A stretch of 64,000 bases of DNA from Alginatibacterium sediminis (GTDB taxonomy: Bacteria > Pseudomonadota > Gammaproteobacteria > Enterobacterales > Celerinatantimonadaceae): contig NZ_RAQO01000006.1 of assembly GCF_003610775.1 (NCBI RefSeq), forward strand, positions 310,001-374,000, in the 5' to 3' direction. The notes beneath the pieces are model-generated. The model was not told where the DNA came from and searched no databases. It worked only from the letters and a program-made list of their open reading frames with translations. Positions 16,597 to 23,996 of this stretch are shown here, one piece after another. Position 1 is the first letter of the stretch; the number at the start of each line of letters is the position of its first letter. The position numbers and the translations under genes are program-made.

Positions 16597-16758
16597 ATGA
16601 GAGTCCCGATAAAAGTAACCGAAAAAGGCAATCATTACTTCGAAATTCCAGACGAATTTCTAAAGGAGCTCGATTGGCAGGAAGGTGACGAGATCACTTG
16701 GAAAGACAATCAAGATGGTAGCTTTTCACTTGAAAAGTCAAGCGTTCCTCTGTCTTAA
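16597..16758 (+). CDS. small AbrB/MazE-like protein
   Basis: A 53-residue ORF with the swapped-hairpin AbrB-type pattern: IKVTEKGNHYFEIPDEFLKE at residues 4-23, then LDWQEGDEITW, where 'IP.E.L...G...GD.I.W' is the signature of SpoVT-AbrB DNA-binding domains of antitoxins and small regulators. AAGGAG lies ten bases before the ATG. No toxin-like ORF sits beside it; downstream is only the recombinase relic. It may be an orphan antitoxin or a small regulator left from a mobile element. Its full reading frame without defects suggests that it is still used. Confidence 0.7.
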   Translation: MRVPIKVTEKGNHYFEIPDEFLKELDWQEGDEITWKDNQDGSFSLEKSSVPLS

Positions 16759-16928
16759 ACATCTTTCGTCACAGCGTGGAGCAATGACACATTTCTGCCC
16801 CAAAACGTGTTTAGATTTAGGTTAGTTACATTTTTTCCATAAAAAGTGTCGGGTGTTGTCAGGCCTTACCAGACATGGATTTTGATTACTTCGCTAAGTA
16901 ACAGCGACTTTCTTTTTACCAAGCCAAA

Positions 16929-17182
16929 GACGTGAGCACAAAGCGATTAGCTATTCGTACTATCGCTCCCTACTTAGAAAATGGGCGTCAAATCTTGGGT
17001 TGGCCGCTAACCTGTATGGCAATCATTCTATGAGGTGAACCAAAGCAACACTTGTCTATACAAAAACTAAAGACATTCGAGTGGTACAGCTTTCACCCGA
17101 GCATACAAAGGTAGGTAACACGCTCCGCTACCTTGGTGTTGAATTAGAAGGCGCATTATGTAGTCAGTTAGCCAGCGAGTAG
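16929..17182 (+). pseudogene. tyrosine recombinase/integrase, C-terminal relic
   Basis: Frame 2 encodes REHKAISYSYYRSLLRKWAS, NLYGNHSMR, a TGA stop at 17033-17035, then TKATLVYTKTKDIRVVQL, HTKVGNTLRYLGVE and a stop at 17180. This is the catalytic C terminus of a tyrosine recombinase: the H-x-x-R box is HSMR, and the usual LGH motif has become PEH. The last residues after 'RYLGVE' match the family C terminus. The catalytic tyrosine (RYLG) is kept. The N-terminal two thirds and any att site are missing. It is a dead fragment from an integrated element. Confidence 0.75.
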
Positions 17183-17236
17183 ACAACTTTAATCTGATTT
17201 ATCCTTATCGTAGTGTTATTGAATGGTGCCTTTAAA

Positions 17237-18058
17237 ATGAAAACAATCAAATATAACGGACGTGTTGTTTTTCAAAAACAAGATATACCCAGTTTCAAAC
17301 GTATGCCACGTGTATTTGTAGACAGCGAAGCGTGCTTTGCGTTTGTTACTAATGGCGATTTTAACGTCAGGGAGCAGACAGAATCTGTTTCATTGAACAA
17401 AAACTGCGGAGTACTAGCAAAATGCACCAACTACTTTTATGAAAATACCAGCTACCATAATGATGACGGTGTAGGTGAAGCGATTGGCATCTTGCTTTAC
17501 CCTGAAATATTTCAGTCACTGTTTAACTTTGATATTAGCCAGTCAAACTACAGGGTTGATTATAATATTATGCAGGTTGAAGTGGATAGATTGCTTGAGA
17601 ACTATCGCGACAGCATTAGCATATTGCTAGACTCTCCAGAGTTGGCGGATGATTTACTTATCGAGAGTAAGCTACGTGAATTTGTCATTCTTATGGCGAA
17701 AAGAACCAATGCCCCGTCTGAACTCGATTTTCTTGCTTCCATGTTTAAACCTAATTTTGCCAAATTTGAAGATATTATCCAAAGTAATCTGTATGCGGAT
17801 CTGAGCGTGAATGAGTTGGCGGCATTGTGTCATATGAGTGTTTCTACCTTTAAACGTAAGTTTAAAGAGGTGTATTCAGAACCACCAATGAAATACATAA
17901 CCAAATTAAAAATCAACAAAGCTAAGGTGTTACTGAAAGATAATAACTTACGTATCTCTGACATCGTTTTTGAAACGGGTTTCGAATCGATTTCCACCTT
18001 TAACCGTACCTTCAAAGGACAAACCGGTCTATCTCCTTCTGAATTTCGTTTAGCCTGA
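17237..18058 (+). CDS. AraC-family transcriptional regulator
   Basis: A 273-residue regulator with the AraC helix-turn-helix domain in its last hundred residues: LSVNELAALCHMSVSTFKRK and PMKYITKLKINKAKVLL for the first motif, then ISDIVFETGFESISTFNRTF and GQTGLSPSEFR for the second. The N-terminal sensor part has an AraC/ExsA-like look but no named ligand. The ATG at 17237 is preferred; the frame is open to a GTG at 17213. Its own neighbour downstream is the SDR-EthD-FrnE-thioesterase run in the same direction, 139 bases away, which it probably activates. Confidence 0.85.
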   Translation: MKTIKYNGRVVFQKQDIPSFKRMPRVFVDSEACFAFVTNGDFNVREQTESVSLNKNCGVLAKCTNYFYENTSYHNDDGVGEAIGILLYPEIFQSLFNFDISQSNYRVDYNIMQVEVDRLLENYRDSISILLDSPELADDLLIESKLREFVILMAKRTNAPSELDFLASMFKPNFAKFEDIIQSNLYADLSVNELAALCHMSVSTFKRKFKEVYSEPPMKYITKLKINKAKVLLKDNNLRISDIVFETGFESISTFNRTFKGQTGLSPSEFRLA

Positions 18059-18197
18059 CGCCATACACCTATTCCTTCCGTACCTGTTGGCTCTTTTGAG
18101 CTAATCTGAGCAATATTTGAACTTTTCTGAAGAGCCTACCTTCTCCACTTTCCATATAGTTACCCCATCAGCTAAACACAGATAAAGGTAACGAATA

Positions 18198-18998
18198 ATG
18201 GGTATCAGCTTTAAAGAAAAATATGGTGATTGGGCTCTTATCACAGGTGCAACGTCTGGCATCGGTGCTGAAATGGCTAGTCAAATTGCAGCAAAAGGAT
18301 TGAATATTGTTTTGGTTGCTCGTCGAGAAAAAGAACTTGAAGAGCACGCAGCATTGCTTGTGGAACGCTATGGAATTAAAACAATGATTGTTTCAGCAGA
18401 TTTAGCTACTACTGAAGGGGTTGAAAAAGTTAAGCACGTGAAGCAAGAAATAGGTTTGTTGGTACTCGCAGCAGGTGTTGAAATAAATGGTTCATTTGCT
18501 AAGACATCGTTAGCTAAAGAATTACAGATGGTGCAGCTTAATGTTACCTCTGTATTACAACTTACCCACCACTTTACACCCGCTATGGTGGAAAGAAAAC
18601 GCGGTGGCATTCTAATGGTATCAAGCCTTTCTGGTCATATGGTTTCTCCATATTTTTCAAATTATGCAGGTACTAAAGCCTATGTTCTTCAACTAGGTGC
18701 TTCTCTTCATGGCGAGCTTAAACCCAAGGGTATTGATGTAACCGTTCTTTCTCCGGGGCTAACTAGCACACCGATGACTGCTGATAATGGCATTGACTGG
18801 TCTAAATTGCCAATGGTTGCAAAAGACCCTGCGGAAGTAGCTGAAATGGCCATCAATGGTCTAGGTAAAAAAGCGGTTGTGGTTCCCGGTAAACGAAATC
18901 GAATGGCGGCTATTCTTTCTGGAATAATCTCCCACCAAAAGCAGGCCACAATGGGTGAGTCAATGATTGGCAAAGCAATGCCCAAGAACAAAATGTAA
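18198..18998 (+). CDS. short-chain dehydrogenase/reductase
   Basis: A 266-residue classical SDR. The cofactor loop TGATSGIG is at residues 16-23, the NAG equivalent is AAG at 91-93 (the Asn is changed), the catalytic Ser is in VSSLSG near 143, and Tyr156 and Lys160 form the YAGTK active site. The family reduces or oxidises ketones and alcohols with NADP(H), often on lipid or polyketide-like substrates. AAAGGTAACG precedes the ATG. It heads a run with an EthD-like, a FrnE-like and a thioesterase gene, and the preceding AraC gene is the presumed regulator. Confidence 0.88.
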   Translation: MGISFKEKYGDWALITGATSGIGAEMASQIAAKGLNIVLVARREKELEEHAALLVERYGIKTMIVSADLATTEGVEKVKHVKQEIGLLVLAAGVEINGSFAKTSLAKELQMVQLNVTSVLQLTHHFTPAMVERKRGGILMVSSLSGHMVSPYFSNYAGTKAYVLQLGASLHGELKPKGIDVTVLSPGLTSTPMTADNGIDWSKLPMVAKDPAEVAEMAINGLGKKAVVVPGKRNRMAAILSGIISHQKQATMGESMIGKAMPKNKM

Positions 18999-19038
18999 AA
19001 CCAATAACTTAAAACTCAGATTAAAGAAGGTAAAAACA

Positions 19039-19350
19039 ATGATTAAAGTACACGTACTGTACCCAAATAAAGATGATGTCACTTTTGACTTTGATTACTA
19101 CTGCAATAAACATGTTCCTATGATCGTAGGGCTTTTGGGAGAGGCAGTAACAGGGGCTACTGTCGATGCAGGCATTGCCAGTGTTGTTCCCGGAGAAGCC
19201 GCACCATATGTGGCAATCAGTACCATTTCATTTGATTCTATAGAGTCATTTCAAACAGCTTTTGGCCCACATGCAGAAAAAATTAAAGCCGATGTGCCGA
19301 ATTTCACCAATGCTATTCCTATAATGCAGCTTAGCGAGCAAAAATTATAA
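19039..19350 (+). CDS. EthD-family protein
   Basis: A 103-residue ferredoxin-like-fold protein of the EthD/dimeric alpha-beta barrel superfamily. The signature is clear: MIKVHVLYP at the start, DFDYYCNKHVPMIVGLLG at about 17-34, and PYVAISTISFDSIESFQTAF at 57-76. EthD-type members act in degradation of ethers and in polyketide cyclisation. The ATG at 19039 has GAAGG upstream; the frame extends further but overlaps the SDR gene. It sits 40 bases after the SDR gene and is probably transcribed with it. Confidence 0.82.
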   Translation: MIKVHVLYPNKDDVTFDFDYYCNKHVPMIVGLLGEAVTGATVDAGIASVVPGEAAPYVAISTISFDSIESFQTAFGPHAEKIKADVPNFTNAIPIMQLSEQKL

Positions 19351-19471
19351 AACCGCCAGTTTTCTACTGTGAAAATGAGCAGAATACAAATGGTCAATAA
19401 GTTTGTGTTCTGCTTAATGTTATTTTAGAAAATAAATCAAAGGCTAACATCATGGGAGTATTAGGAAAAAT

Positions 19472-20116
19472 ATGAGTAAGAAAATCAAATTAGATATAGT
19501 GTCAGATGTGGTTTGCCCTTGGTGCATTATCGGTTATAAGCGTTTAGATGCCGCCATAAAAGAGCTTGGTATGGAAGATAACATTGAGGTTGAGTGGCAA
19601 CCGTTTCAGCTAAATCCAGATATGCCGCCTGAAGGTGAAGACTTATGTGCCCACCTCAAAAGAAAGTACGGCACCACATTAGAAGACAGTATTCGTTTCA
19701 GAAAAGAGATGACAGAGCTTGGAGAATACGTTGGATTTAAGTTCGATTACTTTGACGGACTAAAAGCGGTAAATACGCTTGATGCTCATATTCTTCTCGA
19801 ATACGCAAAAAAAGTAGGTAAGCAAACCGAGCTTAAAAATCGATTATTTGCTTCGTTTTATAGCGAGCAAAAAGATATTTCTAACAAAAGCATTCTCAGG
19901 CAAGAACTGCAAAGTGTGGGTCTCAATGTAGAAGAAGCAATGAAAAGTCTGGATGACGATATTCTGCGAAATCATGTCCGTTCGCAGGAACAACAATGGA
20001 AACAAACGGGTATATCAGGAGTTCCAACGATTGTATTCAATCGTGAGAGTACTATATCTGGAGCCCAATCAGTGGATACGTATAAGCAAGTATTAACTGA
20101 ATTAGCTAAGACGTAA
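19472..20116 (+). CDS. DsbA-family oxidoreductase (FrnE-like)
   Basis: A 214-residue cytoplasmic thioredoxin-fold protein of the FrnE branch of DsbA. The redox motif CPWC is at residues 15-18, and the cis-proline region SGVPTIVFN lies near residue 190. There is no signal peptide, which fits FrnE, found in polyketide clusters and stress responses and able to oxidise or isomerise disulfides. Ribosome site AGGAAA precedes the ATG. It is the third gene of the SDR-EthD-FrnE-thioesterase run, separated from the EthD gene by 121 bases. Confidence 0.88.
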   Translation: MSKKIKLDIVSDVVCPWCIIGYKRLDAAIKELGMEDNIEVEWQPFQLNPDMPPEGEDLCAHLKRKYGTTLEDSIRFRKEMTELGEYVGFKFDYFDGLKAVNTLDAHILLEYAKKVGKQTELKNRLFASFYSEQKDISNKSILRQELQSVGLNVEEAMKSLDDDILRNHVRSQEQQWKQTGISGVPTIVFNRESTISGAQSVDTYKQVLTELAKT

Positions 20117-20180
20117 TTTCTGCCTCCCACTCAATCGAACTTTTACACTATTTTGGCGCTCTGAAAAGGTAACGGTCTAT

Positions 20181-20636
20181 ATGAAAAATAGAGAGCTTGA
20201 AGCCTACCTTCATCATCATATACCAGTATCAAAATCTCTGGGTATTGGGGTGAATACTTGTAGCGTCAAAAATATCGAGCTTATCGCACCATTGAAAATA
20301 AACATCAACCACATGAATACGGTGTTTGGTGGCAGCTTATCTGTTGTCGGTATTCTAGCTGGTTGGTCTTTAGTTTATGCCCAATTGGAGGCTGAAAAGC
20401 ATCAAATTGTTATTCAAGAAAATAACATTCGATACCTGAAACCCGCCAATGGTGATGTTCGTGCAATATGTAAGTATGACAACCATACAATGTGGTCTCG
20501 GTTTCATCGTGCGTTTCAACGTAAAGGCAAAGGACGTGTTCAAATAGCCTGTAATCTATTTTGTGCTGATGAGTTGGTTGCTACTTTTGAGGGTGTATAT
20601 GTCGTTTTTAATAAGAAGTTATTACTTAATGTTTAG
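20181..20636 (+). CDS. thioesterase domain protein (YiiD C-terminal type)
   Basis: A 151-residue hot-dog-fold protein matching the 'putative thioesterase' domain that forms the C-terminal half of E. coli YiiD. The diagnostic stretch MNTVFGGSLSVVGILAGWSL is at about 50-69 and is followed by IVIQENNIRYLKPANGDVRA. Stand-alone members presumably hydrolyse acyl-CoA or acyl-ACP thioesters. AAAAGGTAAC lies upstream of the ATG. The gene ends the AraC-controlled run and is followed by a 27-bp repeat copy and a hairpin. Confidence 0.82.
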   Translation: MKNRELEAYLHHHIPVSKSLGIGVNTCSVKNIELIAPLKININHMNTVFGGSLSVVGILAGWSLVYAQLEAEKHQIVIQENNIRYLKPANGDVRAICKYDNHTMWSRFHRAFQRKGKGRVQIACNLFCADELVATFEGVYVVFNKKLLLNV

Positions 20637-20680
20637 CAATACAAAAAGTAACCTGTAAAGTAAGAGTGCTCTAAAGATTG

Positions 20681-20707
20681 TAACTCATTTATGTCCAAAT
20701 ACGAGTT
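20681..20707 (+). repeat. 27-bp dispersed element, copy 4
   Basis: TAACTCATTTATGTCC followed by AAATACGAGTT. The ends AACTC and GAGTT form an imperfect inverted repeat. It follows the thioesterase gene; other copies are at 2783, 3404 and (partial) 4560. Confidence 0.55.
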
Positions 20708-20743
20708 AGGAACAACTGTAGCTATAGGGTTGCCAGAGTTAGT

Positions 20744-20774
20744 TGGGGAGTCATATTGATGACTAGTCTCCCCA
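20744..20774 (+). terminator. hairpin between convergent thioesterase and GST genes
   Basis: TGGGGAG (20744-20750) pairs with CTCCCCA (20768-20774); the loop allows further TCAT/ATGA pairing. No T-run follows, so termination is only possible. Confidence 0.35.
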
Positions 20775-20791
20775 TTAGTAACCCTACGCAG

Positions 20792-21445
20792 CTAATCCAC
20801 TAATGACTCGCCAGCTTCGTCTTCCATCACCGTGTCGGTTTCCAAACTGGCTTGGGCGAGCCACAATTGTACCGCCTTTGAATTGAGTACTTTTTGCTGG
20901 TAAATCTGAGCTGGAGTTGACAACTCAATGCCGTAGGTTTGCATGCGTAGCGCAATGGGTGCGTACATGGCGTCGGCTATCGACCATTGCCCAAATAACC
21001 ATTCATTTGGGTGTAACTGCATTTGTTGTGACCAAATGGCATCTATTCGCGCAATGTCTTTTTGTGCTCCAAGGCTTAATTTAACCTGGCGAGTAGCGCG
21101 GCAATTCATCGGCATTTCATTACGGACATCGTTAAAACCGGAGTGCATTTCAGCGGCGATAGCGCGTGCATGAGCGCGTTCACTAAGCGCGTTTGGCCAT
21201 GCTTTGTTGTCTAAGTAAGCTTCGTTGATGTACTCAAGAATAGCTAAAGAATCCCAGACTGTAATCGAGCCATCAACCAGAGCAGGTACTTTTGCAGTCG
21301 GTGTGACATGGCTTAGTTGCTGGTAAAACTCGTCGCTAAACAGTTTAAGTTTTTTGATGTCTACCTCTAGGTCAAACTGAGTAAAGATAAGCCAGGCGCG
21401 CAGTGACCAGCTGGAGTAGTTTTGGTTTCCAATAAAGAGTTGCAT
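20792..21445 (-). CDS. glutathione S-transferase family protein
   Basis: A 217-residue cytoplasmic GST. The N-terminal thioredoxin-like domain begins MQLFIGNQNYSSWSLRAWLI, with the active-site region NYSSWSLR near residues 7-14 (a serine type), and the substrate pocket TPTAKVPALVDG at 49-60, ending with the glutathione-binding DSLAILEYI at 65-73. The C-terminal helical domain follows. It conjugates glutathione with unknown electrophiles. It is divergent from the LysR gene at 21566, 120 bases away, so that regulator may control it. Confidence 0.87.
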   Translation of the reverse strand: MQLFIGNQNYSSWSLRAWLIFTQFDLEVDIKKLKLFSDEFYQQLSHVTPTAKVPALVDGSITVWDSLAILEYINEAYLDNKAWPNALSERAHARAIAAEMHSGFNDVRNEMPMNCRATRQVKLSLGAQKDIARIDAIWSQQMQLHPNEWLFGQWSIADAMYAPIALRMQTYGIELSTPAQIYQQKVLNSKAVQLWLAQASLETDTVMEDEAGESLVD

Positions 21446-21565
21446 CGTTTCGTCCTTGTTAAGCGTTAAATAAGCGATGCAATGAGCTTAAGGGATTGTT
21501 TTCTTTTGCACTAACGGATAGTTTTGATAGCACCTATTTACAAAAACGATGGATAATTCAGCGAC

Positions 21566-22399
21566 ATGGATATTGATGCCTTACGCAGCTTTTTGGCCTT
21601 TGTTGAAACTGGTAGCTTTACCCGTGCTGCTAAGCAAATCAATCGCAGTCAGTCGGCGTTTAGTGCGCAAATGCGCAAACTTGAGCAAGAGTTGAGTGTG
21701 AGCCTTTTTGCCAAGGAAGGGCGTAACTTAGTACTCAGTGAAGCGGGGTTAAGCCTGCGTTCACATGCGCAGCAGTTAGTTAGTTTGCACAATAATGCCT
21801 TGAACGAAGTCTCGCGTTTTGAAGATAAACGGGCCTTGCGCTTAGGCTGTCCTGAAGACTACAACGACGTCATTTTGCCAAAGTTAATCGGGCTACTTAA
21901 ACAAGCTGAGCCTCTGTGTTCTATTCAAGTGTTTAATCAACCCAGTGTTGTGCTTCGCGACTGGCTTGATGAAGGTAAACTGGATGCCGCCATTGTGACA
22001 CGCGCTCCAACCAGTGAAGAAGGGCACTGGATTGCTCAAGATGAGGGGGTTTGGATAGCCAACCCGAATTTTAAAATGAACAGTTGTGAGGTGTTGCCTT
22101 TAGCCTTGTTTCAGTCAGATTGTAAGTATCACGCGGCTGCTATTGATGGGTTAAGCAAGCGGGGCACACCCTATCAGTTACTGGCCTGTACCAATACAGC
22201 TTCGGCTCAGCGAGCGATAGTTAGAGAAGGCATAGCAATTGGCGCTATGGGTCGAATTAGCGTAAGCGGTGACCTTAAGATCCTCGATAATATGCCTGCC
22301 TTGCCAACGGTAGATATTGTGCTGCTCACTGGCGTTCAAACTCACCCGCTATTAAGTCAATCTAAACTCGAAAACTTACTATTGGCTTTAAAAGCGTAA
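21566..22399 (+). CDS. LysR-family transcriptional regulator
   Basis: A 277-residue LysR-type regulator. The N-terminal helix-turn-helix is textbook: DIDALRSFLAFVETGSFTRA at 2-21, then AAKQINRSQSAFSAQMRKLE. The substrate-binding half (about 90-277) is slightly short for the family. It is divergent from the GST gene, which is its likely target. The next gene on the same strand is a YkgJ-like protein 76 bases away. Confidence 0.88.
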   Translation: MDIDALRSFLAFVETGSFTRAAKQINRSQSAFSAQMRKLEQELSVSLFAKEGRNLVLSEAGLSLRSHAQQLVSLHNNALNEVSRFEDKRALRLGCPEDYNDVILPKLIGLLKQAEPLCSIQVFNQPSVVLRDWLDEGKLDAAIVTRAPTSEEGHWIAQDEGVWIANPNFKMNSCEVLPLALFQSDCKYHAAAIDGLSKRGTPYQLLACTNTASAQRAIVREGIAIGAMGRISVSGDLKILDNMPALPTVDIVLLTGVQTHPLLSQSKLENLLLALKA

Positions 22400-22475
22400 A
22401 TCTAGGTTTATGAAAGCGATTACCAATTAACTTGCTTTGAGGTAAAGTGCAGCATGATTTCGAACGACAACGCGT

Positions 22476-22784
22476 ATGACAATACCAATTAAGAATATAG
22501 CTGAAGCTGAAATTACCTGTGGCAATTGCCAGGCCTGCTGCTGTCAGCTAGAAGTAATGATTATTAGCGATACCGGTGTCCCCGATGAGCATATTGCTCG
22601 CGACCAATGGGGTTCAGAAACCATGCTACGTTTAGATGATGGTTGGTGCTCCGCTTTAGATCGCGAGACGCTAATGTGCTCGATTTACGAAAACCGACCT
22701 TGGATTTGCCGCGAATTTGAAATGGCATCATTTGAGTGCCGCAGTGAACGAAAGTCTCAAGGCTTAGACAGCATTCTAGACTAA
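22476..22784 (+). CDS. YkgJ-family cysteine-cluster protein
   Basis: A 102-residue protein of the YkgJ (zinc or iron-chelating) family. The cysteine cluster CGNCQACCCQ is at residues 15-24 and further cysteines occur in LDDGWCSAL, ETLMCSIYENRPWICREFE and ASFECRS, giving the usual eight-cysteine metal-binding pattern. The family binds Fe-S or zinc clusters in some members; its task is not settled. It follows the LysR gene and is convergent with the AraC gene. Confidence 0.85.
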   Translation: MTIPIKNIAEAEITCGNCQACCCQLEVMIISDTGVPDEHIARDQWGSETMLRLDDGWCSALDRETLMCSIYENRPWICREFEMASFECRSERKSQGLDSILD

Positions 22785-22806
22785 ACCTAAGTCACACCTA
22801 ACTTAC

Positions 22807-23856
22807 TTAGGCTAGGTGTTGATCCGCCATCGACTTTCGATACTGGCTTGGGCTTAATCCAGCCCATTTTTTAAAGGCATTTCTAAAGTTGGAAACGTCG
22901 CTAAAGCCTACCCGACTAGCAATCTCGTCCAGTGACAATTGATGTTGTTCTAAGTACTGGCTGGCAACTGCAAAACGAGTGTCGGCCACTATAGCGCTGT
23001 AGGAGCTATTCTCTTTATCCAAGTGGCGTCTTAAAGTGCGCGAGCTCATGCCAAACTCTAGCGCTGTTTGTTCAATGCTGGGATATTGTCCGGGTCGACT
23101 TAACAGTAATGCGGCTATTCGCTCACTGGTTTTATGCGCACCGCGCAGTTTACTTTGAATTTGCTCACAGCTTTGTATACAGGTACTTAGCGTGGCAGCA
23201 TTGGCACTTGGAATATCCATCGCTAAAATTGAGGCGTCAAACTGCCACTCCATCATCGGGCTATCAAATTCAATTTCGCAATTAAAAATGTCAGCATATC
23301 TCGTGGCATAAGTGGGTTTGGGGTAGGGCAAACTAAGCTTAATGGAGTGAATAGGTGCCCCTAATACTTCACAACATAGCGAGTAAATAGCGCTAAACCA
23401 ATACTCGGTGCAAAACGGTAGCATTTCGTCTAGTTCTAACAGCCCTTCGCCTTGGAAATAACAGATCCCATTTTCTACACCCATGCGCTTACGCAATACT
23501 GGACCTGCCAAGCGCAGATATTTAAACCCCAGCAGCAAGGCATCACCAAGGTTGGCTGAGCTAAAAAAAGCATAACCAAGCATGCCAAAATCGCTAACGC
23601 GGGAATTGATACCGACTTCAAGCCCAAGATGCGGCTGCCCGCTAAGTTGCAGCGCATTTCGATAGACATGCAGTTTTTGATTAAAGCTAACGGCAGTTTT
23701 AGACGATGAAAGCTGCTCTATTTGAATACCACTGCCCAACAGCAAATGTTGAGTATCAATGTGCTGGGATAGCAACACTTTGTATAACAATTGTAAGTCC
23801 AAGATCCCGTAGCTTTGTTGGCTAGGGTCGGGATTGTACTTCGCTAAATACTCCAC
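22807..23856 (-). CDS. AraC-family regulator with arabinose-binding-like N-domain
   Basis: A 349-residue regulator with an N-terminal 'Arabinose_bd' (OruR/ArgR-like) domain, LLGSGIQIEQL at about 40-51, and a C-terminal AraC helix-turn-helix pair: YPSIEQTALEFGMSSRTLRR followed by DEIASRVGFSDVSNFRNAFK and AGLSPSQYR. It is divergent from the aldehyde dehydrogenase-acyl-CoA ligase-GMC set, with 140 bases between starts and direct repeats in that gap, so it is very probably their activator. Its ligand may be an alcohol, aldehyde or fatty-acid derivative. Confidence 0.88.
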   Translation of the reverse strand: MEYLAKYNPDPSQQSYGILDLQLLYKVLLSQHIDTQHLLLGSGIQIEQLSSSKTAVSFNQKLHVYRNALQLSGQPHLGLEVGINSRVSDFGMLGYAFFSSANLGDALLLGFKYLRLAGPVLRKRMGVENGICYFQGEGLLELDEMLPFCTEYWFSAIYSLCCEVLGAPIHSIKLSLPYPKPTYATRYADIFNCEIEFDSPMMEWQFDASILAMDIPSANAATLSTCIQSCEQIQSKLRGAHKTSERIAALLLSRPGQYPSIEQTALEFGMSSRTLRRHLDKENSSYSAIVADTRFAVASQYLEQHQLSLDEIASRVGFSDVSNFRNAFKKWAGLSPSQYRKSMADQHLA

Positions 23857-23898
23857 AACTCACTCCTGCATCTACGAAAACCTTAGTTTAAAGCGAAC

Positions 23899-23925
23899 AT
23901 GTCCGAATATAACCTAAAAATGTCC
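23899..23925. promoter_or_regulatory. direct repeats in the AraC/aldehyde dehydrogenase gap
   Basis: ATGTCC occurs at 23899-23904 and at 23920-23925, 21 bases apart (two helical turns) between the divergent starts. AraC-family proteins commonly bind direct repeats of this spacing, so this is a candidate operator for the adjacent regulator. Confidence 0.45.
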
Positions 23926-23996
23926 CCAAAAACCATTGTAAACCCTACTATTTATGACGTAATTTAACAATATAATTACATGTTGTAAGAATTTAT

